Origin: Diphasiastrum complanatum
Lineage: Eukaryota > Streptophyta > Lycopodiopsida > Lycopodiales > Lycopodiaceae
DNA length: 64,000 bases
Assembly: GCA_029204225.1 (NCBI GenBank)
Contig: MU832260.1
Coordinates: forward strand, 16,493-80,492
Direction of reading: 5' to 3'
In this document: in pieces, positions 55,869 to 64,000 of the stretch
Layout: every line of letters starts with the position of its first letter
Position numbering within the stretch: position 1 is the first letter of the stretch
Notes under the pieces: generated by a model
The model's input: the letters and a program-made list of their open reading frames with translations, nothing else
What the model was told of the DNA's origin: nothing
The model's database searches: none
Program-made: the position numbers and the translations under genes

Positions 55869-58319
55869 ATGCACGCATCAAAGTGCTAAGATAAGATAGA
55901 GGGGGCAAATACAAATCTGATGATTTTGAGGACTATTGCAAGAAACACAACATCAAAAGACAATTCACACAATCACATACGCCGCATAGTAATGGTGTAG
56001 CTGAAAGAAAGAACATGACTATTATGGAGAGTGCACGTTCCATGATGAAGAAAATGGGCTTGACCGATTCACTTTGGTCGGAAGTGTGCAATGTGGCAAC
56101 GTTCTTGTAAAATAGGAGCCTTACAGTTGCGGTTCCAAATGTGACTCCTGAAGAAGCATTTACAGGAATAAAGCCAAAAATTGACAAGTTTCATGTCATT
56201 GGATGTAGGGCCTATGTACATGTGCCAAAGGAGGAGCGAAAGAAACTTGATGTATCTTCGTCGGTTATGATGAGAGGACAAAGGCGTACAAGTGTTTTGA
56301 TCCTGTAATGAACAAGATTCACATTAGCAAAGATGTGATCTTTGATGAGACGCATAGGTATGACTCGATGAAGACCATGCAAGTGGTGAAAGCATCAAAA
56401 GACTTCCCACAATTTTGGAAGAAGAAGATGAAGAAGACGCTCCACAAGATGATGCACATGAAGATGAAAGTCGAGAGGGCGAGTATGAGAGGAAACCACC
56501 TATTCAAGAGCCTAGGGGAAGGTACTTGCCAATAGGAGCAATAAAGGAGAAATCGGTTGGAAGTAAGAGACATTACTTGGACACTCCTTGGGATACATAC
56601 TCTCCACGTAGTGTATCACCTGAATCTAAGATACCGAAATGGTATGAGAAGATCATGAAGGACGCAAAGCTAAATCAACCAGGATCTAGCACACAAGGAG
56701 AAGTGAGAAGATCAACGCGGGAAAGGAAGTCTTTCAATCGTTATCATGCGAACTATGCCCTAATGAGTGACATTTTGAAGTGTCGGGAGCCATCAACCTT
56801 TGATGAGGCAAAAGATCACAAAAAGTGGCAAAAGGCAATGGAGGATGAGATGGAATCCATCCACAGGCATGATACATGGGAGTTGGTTGATCTACCACTT
56901 GGAAAGAAACCCGTTGACAACAAATGGGTGTTTAGAACAAAGTTTCATGCGGATGGCACGATAGCAAAGCATAAGGCATGCCTAGCAGTGAAGGGTTATG
57001 AACAAAGTAAAGGAATTGACTAAAAAAAGAGACATTTGCTCCAGTGGCTAAGTGGACTACGCTACGCCTTATCATTGCCCTAGCATCTCATTTTGGGTGG
57101 AAGATCCATCAAATGGATGTGAAGTCCGCATTTCTGAATAATGACTTAGAGGAAGAAGTTTACATGGTCCAACAGTAGGGCTTCATGGCAAAAGGACAAG
57201 AGCAGAAGGTATGTAAGCTACGCAAAGCTCTTTATGGCCTTAAGCAAGCGCCACGCGCATGGTATGGACAAATTGACAATTAATATCTTTCTCATGGGTT
57301 TGTAAGAACAAATTCAGATCCAAATCTTTATATTCTTATAAACGAAGATAACATTGCCTTAATTGTACTTTATGTTGATGATATCATTATCACGGGCAAT
57401 GATGAGAACCTCACTCGTTTTATCAAAGCCAACTTATGCAAGCAGTTTGAGATGACAAATCTAGATCTTATGCACTACTGCTTGGGTGTCGAAGTATGGC
57501 AAACTGGCAGTGATATCAGGTTATGTCAAAACAAGTATGTGCGTGAGGTATTGGAGAGCTTTCACATGACAGAGTACAAACCTTCCATCACCTCTTGCGA
57601 AGTTGGTAAGAAATTATCTCGTATTGATGATAGTGCACATGTTGACCTTACTATATTTCGTCAGCTAGTTGGGAGTTTGATATATCTTACGACTACTCGT
57701 CCTAATTCTGCTATGTTGTAAGTTTGATTAGCAATTCATGTCATCACCCACTATGGACCATTGGAAAACTGCGAAAAGGATTTTGAGGTATGTGAAAGGT
57801 ACACCTAACCTTGGCCTAATCTACAAAAGACAAAGTGTTTTACCTAAGTTGCAGGGTTGTGTTGACACTGATTGGATAGGAAATGTAGATGATAGAAAGT
57901 CAACAACATGTTATGCCTTCAATTTTGGTAGCAGTCGTTTTTCATGGTCTAGCAACAAGCAAGATACTATTTCTCTTTCTTCTACAGAAGCCGAATATAA
58001 AGCATTAAGTTCTGCTATCCAGGAAGTTGTTTGGCTACGTAAGTTGTTATGTGAGATTGGCATGAAGCAGGTAAATCCTACTGTTATTTTTTGTGACAGT
58101 CAAAGTGGAATACAATTGGCTAAGAATCTTGTCTTTCACGTAAGGACAAAACATATTGAGGTAAAATATCACTTTGTGCGTGAGAAGCTACAATCTGAAG
58201 ATATGAGTATTGTACATTGTTCTAAGTTGTTACAAGTTGCTGATATATTTATGAAAACTTTAAGTAAAGAAAAGTTTGAGACTTTTAGAGCCAAACTTGG
58301 CTTATATTTGGTTATGTAA
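55869..58319 (+). pseudogene. Element N integrase end, RT and RNase H
   Basis: Integrase resumes with DARIKVLR, stop, DRGGKY (SDNGGEY expected), then HSNGVAERKNMTI with the catalytic Glu. The linker follows (RRSTRERKSFNRYHA), then RT (NKWVFRTKFHADGT). An A-rich run near 57021-57029 shifts the frame, then [41 protein letters not shown] and LYVDDIIITGND (57370-57402, catalytic YVDD intact). RNase H is open from 57738 to 58319: VDTDWIGNVDDRKSTT, SSNKQDTISLSSTEAEYKAL, FCDSQSGIQLAKN, RTKHIEVKYHFVRE. Confidence 0.92.
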
Positions 58320-58396
58320 AAAGCCTTTACTTGTAATACTATCATGGAGGTATGTTCCATGAATAGAGTAAACTCTAAAATAAAGAGAGATGATGA

Positions 58397-58410
58397 TCAT
58401 TGAGGGAGAG
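58397..58410 (+). promoter_or_regulatory. Polypurine tract of element N
   Basis: TCATTGAGGGAGAG ends directly at the 3' LTR. Confidence 0.8.
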
Positions 58411-58663
58411 AGTTAAAATAGTAATGATCGACTTATACAGTGCTTTCTTATTTCGACGGCGCCACATGTGCTCAGTTCTAGAATTATCGGGCTGTCTTTC
58501 TTTTACGAGCCCTTTGAGTGTTTTTAAGTAACTTTATCTTTGTACTTGTATATTGGTTGAATATACAGTTGGAGGAGAGCAACTCTGTTGTCTTGTCTTG
58601 TTGCACTTGATGTTGTGTTGTGGTGATTGAACCAGTCGGGTGTTTAAACTGTTTTTATTAACT
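58411..58663 (+). repeat. 3' LTR of element N (253 bp)
   Basis: Begins AGTTAAAATAGTAATG and ends TTTTTATTAACT, then the AAGAT duplication. Same length as the 5' LTR. Confidence 0.95.
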
Positions 58664-58668
58664 AAGAT

Positions 58669-59355
58669 GCCATGTGGCGCTACTACCCAAGCCACCCAAA
58701 TTGTCTTTATTGTTAAAAAAATCGGTTGTTGAAATTTCAATGACATCCAAAAAAATTCTAGCACATTGAATTTAGCGGACACCCAATCTCCACACACCTT
58801 TGAGCACACAGTTTTTTTTTTTTCGTTTTAGTGGCACACATTTGTTTTGTGACTATGCTCATGGGATAAATGCCCATGCTGCTTGAGCGTCATGTCGCTT
58901 GTGGCTACTCAGGCTGCTAGATCTTAACATATAAACATGTGGTTGAGGGCATGTCAGGCTAATATGCCCCATGTACCTCCAAGATATGCAGGTTCGTTTG
59001 GACAGAGTCACACTTACTATTGTAGAAGTTTGAAATGGCTGAAAAGTTATTCATGAGAGATGGAGAGAGGTACATAGATAAATGCTTGAGGAGAGCAGAG
59101 TGGATGGTGAACATTGTGGTTTGCAAAAACATGTCGTGAAGAAGAGGGTAAGTTGTTATGTCAGATATCCTAAGAGGGTGTTGTTGAGGTTGTAGCCTTG
59201 AGATGAAATTGTCTCGAGAAAGGTGAAGCTTTGCAAAGGATGCCATTGTTATTACTTGTATTATGAAAGGAATATAGATTATGGCTTCCTATGTTATGTT
59301 TGTTGCTCATTGAATATTCATTTTTCCATGTTGTTGGTATTCTCTTATTAACAAA
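58669..59355. other. No gene recognised
   Basis: A 95-codon minus-strand open frame (58959-59246) shows no motif. Right flank of element N. Confidence 0.5.
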
Positions 59356-59475
59356 TTGTTGTTGGCAATAGTTCCTCGGAGAAGTGCAAAAGCTGGAGAA
59401 TTTCCAAAGTTCAATAGTTGGTACCTAGATTCCGGTGCCACTCAGTCTTATGTCATGCAACTCTAATTGATTTAG
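59356..59475 (+). pseudogene. Short Copia protease fragment
   Basis: The frame reads VPRRSAKAGEFPKFNSWYLD then SGATQSYVMQL before a stop. WYLDSGAT is the Copia aspartic protease active-site motif with an intact Asp-Ser-Gly. Nothing recognisable adjoins it, so this is an isolated scrap. Confidence 0.7.
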
Positions 59476-61115
59476 CCCATAAACTCTACATTTCCCATAG
59501 TCTTAAGGAGCTGGCTAGTTTTATTGGGAGAAATCTTCAAAGTGTGACAAAATCTATTTGCAAGACAAAATTTGTTTGGAGTCACAACATGCAACTAGTT
59601 TGATCATATTTGCTACATTTCTATATTTGACAAATTGAGGCCAACTTTATATTAGACTTAGAGTTTGACTTTTCAAAGTTAATTAGTCTAAATTTCATTT
59701 GAACAAACACTTTTTGAAAGTGTGGTAAAGTTAGAAGTCGAGTTTGAGTAGATTCAGATTTAAATGTTGGATAAATTGAATCTAGACCCAAAAATAGTAG
59801 GGTTTACATTTTAAAGGGAAAGCCAAGTGGCCAAATAGGGTTTGGACCTGTTATAAAAGGATTTAACTTGTGGAGAAGCAGATCTTCTCTCTTCTCTATC
59901 TCATTTCATGCTTATACATGGTTCTCTTGGGTTCTACTATCCATTGGTGCACTATACTTGTGATTGCTTGCAATTCTATGTTTAGAATGATCTATATTTG
60001 CTATTTTCAGGTTCACAAGTGTGAAATACAGTTGGGTACTGTTGTTGTTCAGACAATAGCTTCTATTTATGTTTTGATTCATGTTTGATCAAGTTCTATT
60101 AGAGTTAGCAATCTATTTTGTGTGTAGATGCTGATTTTTCTACATTGGCAAGATTGGTGGAGTAGTTTGTTTTGTAACCAAAGATCCTTTATGGATTTGG
60201 ATCGTGAATGATCTGAATTATTTCACACTTATTATTTTCCCTAATTTGATATGTATCATGTGCAATTGATTTTAAGTACTCTTTTGAACTTTGGCAATTC
60301 CTTCATAATCTTATAAATGTGTTAAGAATCTAAATGCTTAACTATTCTCGCACAAATGAGAAAAACTAAATTTTCGGTTAGGTTAGGTCACTTAGAAATG
60401 TAATAGACCCCATGACACTCATGATTTTTACTAATCATAATATAACCAACCTCTAGTCCTTAAAAAATTTCATGAGGCAACAACAAGCAACATTGCTTCA
60501 ACATTTGTCTACTTGGATGTGAAGAATTGCAGGGAAATTTCCATGACCCTGATGCACATTTCATATTGCCTGCATGATTGACGTAGCAACTTGGTTGCTA
60601 TCATGTAGGTCCATCAAAGAATCAATCCATACATCACAAAATAGTTCAAAATTGTGTATAAACACACCACAAAAGTCTATCCTCAAGAATCGATTACCCT
60701 TGACCCTTGAAGAAGTGTGCTTCAACCAGGGCAGTGTTGTGTGATCCATTTTGTCAATTGTGAAAGTTATGCAAAATTTAGCTTAAACATTTTTCATTTC
60801 ATGTACATGTGTATATCACACATGTGTGGAGCATGTTCCCATGTGTGAGTAGTAGGCCTATTTGCATTAGCCAATTTATGGTCTAGAATAGCTTGTTTTT
60901 CAAAGCAATGCAAAACTAGAAGTCATGTAGATGTGTGCCAAGTGTCATCATGAGCTTGGGCCTCAATCCACCCATGACTTGTACAAATCAAAATGCATGT
61001 TTAGGATAAAGGTCCATGTTTAGGCAAATAGACATCCATCTAGAGTCCCAAGAGGTGTTGACACATGTCATGAAGTGTAAAAGTGCAATTCAAATTTGTT
61101 ATGCTTTCATCTTGG
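59476..61115. other. No gene recognised
   Basis: AT-rich, with CACACATGTGTG at 60817-60828, a motif recurring in the Copia LTRs of this window; parts may be old LTR sequence. Confidence 0.45.
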
Positions 61116-61823
61116 TGATTAAAGCAAGGCCTGATTTCCAATTGACTAGATTCTGGTGTGGTATGATTCTAGAAATTGTGATCTAGATCTTGCGAGATCT
61201 TGCTAGTGTTTTGAATCTTATTCAAATCTAGCTGTTTGGAGGTCACAAAGTCATTATTAGAGTCCTTTCACACATGTGTGCTTTGTGTACAAGAAAATTT
61301 GAAGTGTAGAATTGGCATATGATTGTGTGAAGCTCAAGTTGGTTCTAGTCAAACTTTCTTTGTGAGAGTGTGAGGTGATACCATTGGGTATCTACAACAG
61401 GGAGGAGTCCATACTTGAGTGTACAATATTGGTTGAAATCTTGGTGAATCTCTAGATGTCAATAGCTTCAATTGTTCAACTTAGTCAAGATTGGTGAAAA
61501 TTTTCTGACCTAGTTTTTTGTCATACCAATTCAAATTCAATCTGACTCTAGGTGTTAGAGTATTTGGGTCAAGAGTGAGTCAAAAAGAGGTGAGTGAGTC
61601 TGATTTTTATGTATCTTCAATGTCAATTTTTTGTGATCTAGATGAGATCCATTTTTCACATTGACTAGATTCTGGGCGAAGATTGATTCTTAAATTTGTG
61701 ACCTAGATCTTTTGTAGATCTTTTTAGATATTTGATGTGTTCAATTCTAGTTTCTTGAGGGTCACAAAATCACTTTGAAGAAGCATTTCACAATTTTTAC
61801 TTTGTGTAGAAGTACTTCTTCAT
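61116..61823 (+). repeat. LTR/leader-like sequence with internal duplication, upstream of element M
   Basis: A unit of about 140 bp occurs at 61124-61260 and 61640-61785: TTGACTAGATTCTGG, TGATTCT, TTGTGA.CTAGATCTT, AGATCTT, GAGGTCACAAA.TCA. No primer-binding site was found. Position before the gag ATG and the CACACATGTGTG at 61269-61280 suggest Copia LTR or leader. Confidence 0.55.
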
Positions 61824-62770
61824 CATGGCATCAATAGGAGACAACCTATTGGAGGCAAGTAAGAGATTCAAATGCAATTATTGTGGTAAGAATTAGGAGA
61901 ATTTGGCCTTGAAGTGCTACCAAAAAAAAGGATGAAATAAGACAAGAATGAAGGAACTTTAGCAATCAAGGGTGGGATGGCTTCAATGAGGAGGAGTCAC
62001 TCATGGCATGCAAGGGGGCATCATCAACTTCTATGGATGCAAATTCTTTCTAGATTGATAGTGGGGTGAGTTCACATGTCACAAGGCAAAGGGAGTATTT
62101 CTCTTCATTTACATCATGTTCTAAGAAGCCTATTCTTGTTGCAAATGGTGCTAAATGTGAGATTCATGGGATAGGAACCATTCCTATTTGGCTTGAATCA
62201 AGAAGGAGAGCAAAGCTTCAAAATGTCTTGTATGTTCCTTCAATATTTGTCGAGTGTAAGTCAATTGATTGACAATGGATGTAATGTCAAGTTTGATTTT
62301 AGTACTTGCGAAAGGAAATGTCATTGCCAAAGAAATTAGAGATGGTAGGCTTTTCAGACTTGATCTTTGTGTAAGATCTAATCAAGATGTGATGGAAGCC
62401 AAGGGAGAGTTTGTTTCTCAAGAAGATAAATTGGAGCATTCAAATATCAAATCCATGGCTCTGATTTTAATGTCAAGAATGTTGTTTCAAGTGTAAAGGA
62501 AATGCTTCTATTGTTGTTGGTGTCAAGGATCTTGCAAGGCTCAAGGAGGAGTCAAGTGAAGAAGATGGTGTACAACATCAATCTCCACAACCAGGCACAC
62601 CAAGGGGATCATCAAGATCCAAGAAGGAGCCATCAAGGCTTGATTGCATGAGCAAGGATATGCAAAGGGAAGACACTATCCAATCCACTTCTAACACTTT
62701 TATGACTTCTTTGATAGATGGATCAAGTTGCTTTGATGATGTGCCTAGATCTCAAAGTAGAGACTTTTGA
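61824..62770 (+). pseudogene. Element M: deletion derivative of the D/E/L Copia family
   Basis: Starts MASIGDNLLEASKR like element D gag, then passes directly to a zinc knuckle (FKCNYCGKN, stop, ..KCYQ), skipping the gag core. A protease follows (IDSGVSSHVTRQ, about 62055-62085), then NVLYVP. After a stop come GRLFRLDL and KLEHSNIKSM (pre-integrase region). It next jumps to the linker before RT (DLARLKEESSEEDG, KKEPSRLDCMS). Integrase, RT and RNase H are missing. Confidence 0.8.
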
Positions 62771-62869
62771 GGTCCGATCAAAACATGAGGTGCAAATCAT
62801 GGATCCAATCATGTTTAGAGGTGACTACATGCCTTAATGAGTAGGAGCTCGAGTACTTGATGGATTATG

Positions 62870-63195
62870 AGAGTTAATCAAGTTTTTGTCTTGCAAACTT
62901 TTGGTCTATTCTCTCTCGAGCTTGGTTGTTTTCTCTCTCTACCTGAGAGCTAGGTGCTTGTTTGGCTCTTCCATAATGAGATTTACTCAGTTTTTTCAAG
63001 GATATGCATGAAACTTGCTTGACTTTGGATGGTGATTGCCTTTTGTGTACAAGAGCTCTTGCCTCTAGATCCAAATTGTGGTAGATAGCTGTCGAAAATC
63101 CGAGTTGATCAAGAGTAATTTGTAGTGTGCAACCTCTCATGCATGTAGGTCATGGATGATATATTCAAGGTCCTCAAAACTCACTTTTTGACATC
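62870..63195 (-). repeat. Dispersed repeat R, copy 2
   Basis: Second copy of 41405-41745, same orientation. A minus-strand frame of about 88 codons (LDQLGFSTAIYHNLDLEARA) parallels that of copy 1. Confidence 0.7.
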
Positions 63196-64000
63196 AATAA
63201 TTAGCTGACGAAGTAATTGTTCAAGATGCTCTAGTCTCCTCTTTCTAGAAGGTCCACTTCTTACTTCTGATGGACATATATCTAGCTAATTATGGTAGTT
63301 TAGAGCTAAGAAGAAATACGGAACCGCTTTTGTACATTCATTGGAGAGAATCCACGAAACACGCTAAGGAACATCCTTTATTGTTATTATTATTATTATT
63401 ATTATTTAATATATAGTAATTTAAATTCCAAAAAGCATATAAAATGTCAAATAGTTATGAAAAAAATAAATAAAATAAAAAAATTGAAATAAAAGTACAT
63501 GAAAAGCCTTTTATGAGATTTCTATTTACAGATTTGGGGCTTTTTTGGCCCCTTTTCGTGTTTTCTAAGCTTTTTTTAGCATTTTTAGTGCATTTTTTTG
63601 CCAATTTTTTTTTTTTTTAATAGAGTTCCGTGGTACGGAACCATTTGGTACCAATAACGGTTCCATACTATCCCCACCCTCCGGAAGGGTTCCTGGGCTA
63701 CTTTGGTTTAAAGTTTGTTTGATTTTGTCCCTATGCTAGATAAGTATACTTAAAGAGTTTGAAGTTCATGGATTTTGAAAACAACATCTTCTAAAAACTT
63801 ACAAGTTGTCTCTCAATTGGATGTGAGTGTTCCCCTCCAATGATGAAAGTCAAGGCTTGAATCACAGGTGGACAATGGAAAAGGCGCTTACCAAGACACT
63901 TACTTCGAGTAGAGTTTGCCAACTTGTAAACAATTTAACAAAGAGTTCCCAAGTAGTTGATTATGTTTTTGTTGAAATTGAAAACAAAGAATTTGACAAA
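63196..64000. other. AT-rich sequence with a TTA microsatellite
   Basis: A (TTA)n run of about 30 bp lies at about 63377-63408. TTCCGTGGTACGGAA (63624-63638) is nearly palindromic. No gene. Confidence 0.55.

Larger units (their letters stand above)
53023..58668 (+). mobile_element. Copia element N, both LTRs and target-site duplication
   Basis: The element spans 53028-58663 (5636 bp), flanked by the 5-bp direct repeat AAGAT (53023-53027 and 58664-58668). It has two 253-bp LTRs, a primer-binding site, gag-pol in Copia order and a polypurine tract. By eye the LTRs differ at about 18 of 253 positions, nearly all transitions, so the insertion is old. Stops and frameshifts in gag, integrase, RT and RNase H make it non-autonomous now. 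Confidence 0.95.

Noticed and set aside
1-64000. CRISPR arrays, bacterial operons, phage or plasmid features
   Set aside because: The spliced peroxidase, MIOX introns and plant retrotransposons show eukaryotic nuclear DNA. No regularly spaced repeat array of CRISPR type was found.

Overview
This window is nuclear DNA of a land plant with a large, repeat-rich genome. The evidence is direct: decayed Ty1/Copia retrotransposons fill most of it, their primer-binding sites match the plant-type TGGTATCAGAGC motif, one end looks like a plant CACTA (En/Spm) transposon, and the only gene I can read as intact is a secretory class III peroxidase with the classical plant arrangement of four exons and three phase-conserved introns. 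A land plant outside the flowering plants (for example a fern) would fit, but nothing here proves the lineage.

Layout. 1-2.3 kb: unidentified DNA with an internally duplicated repeat. 2.3-7.1 kb: Copia element A (+), PBS to PPT, full of stops and missing part of its reverse transcriptase (RT). 7.1-9.7 kb: Copia element B (-), a complete 628-bp LTR plus gag, protease and partial integrase. 11.0-13.6 kb: decayed low-complexity/coiled-coil gene of unknown function (-). 14.1-16.4 kb: decayed multi-exon gene ending in a SET domain (-). 16.8-19.0 kb: a duplicated unit, an acidic C-terminal coding piece and a CACTA-like terminus rich in GTCGC words, with a perfect 21-bp hairpin. 20.5-21.9 kb: intact peroxidase gene. 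23.4-25.0 kb: element C (-). 25.3-27.4 kb: element D (-). 27.4-28.5 kb: 3' piece of a B-family element (+). 29.7-30.3 kb: hAT/DUF659-like relic. 30.9-33.6 kb: pseudogene of myo-inositol oxygenase (MIOX) (-). 33.6-35.9 kb: element E (+), interrupted by an insertion. 36-41 kb: elements G (+), H (-) and I (-) joined to each other by abrupt breaks. 42.5-46.0 kb: elements J, K and L. 48.2-51.8 kb: an LTR remnant, then a gene family with LDN..ENKN and GHTHxxID motifs (DUF7869-like), present as two pieces in inverted orientation. 53.0-58.7 kb: element N, the only Copia element with both LTRs and a target-site duplication. 59-63 kb: further Copia debris.

Most features here do not work together as a pathway. 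The peroxidase is the one likely functional gene (oxidation of phenolics in the cell wall or vacuole). MIOX, which opens the ring of myo-inositol to give glucuronate for wall precursors, is a dead copy. The remainder records repeated insertion, internal deletion and recombination of about four Copia lineages: A/C/G (one CCHC knuckle), B/I/J and probably F/K (two CCHC knuckles), D/E/H/L/M (GAGGAGGAG polypurine tract) and N (AGTTAA..TTAACT LTR ends). The most unusual items are the LTR ends of N, the SET-domain relic, the inverted DUF7869-like pieces and several deletion derivatives that jump between the same Copia domains.
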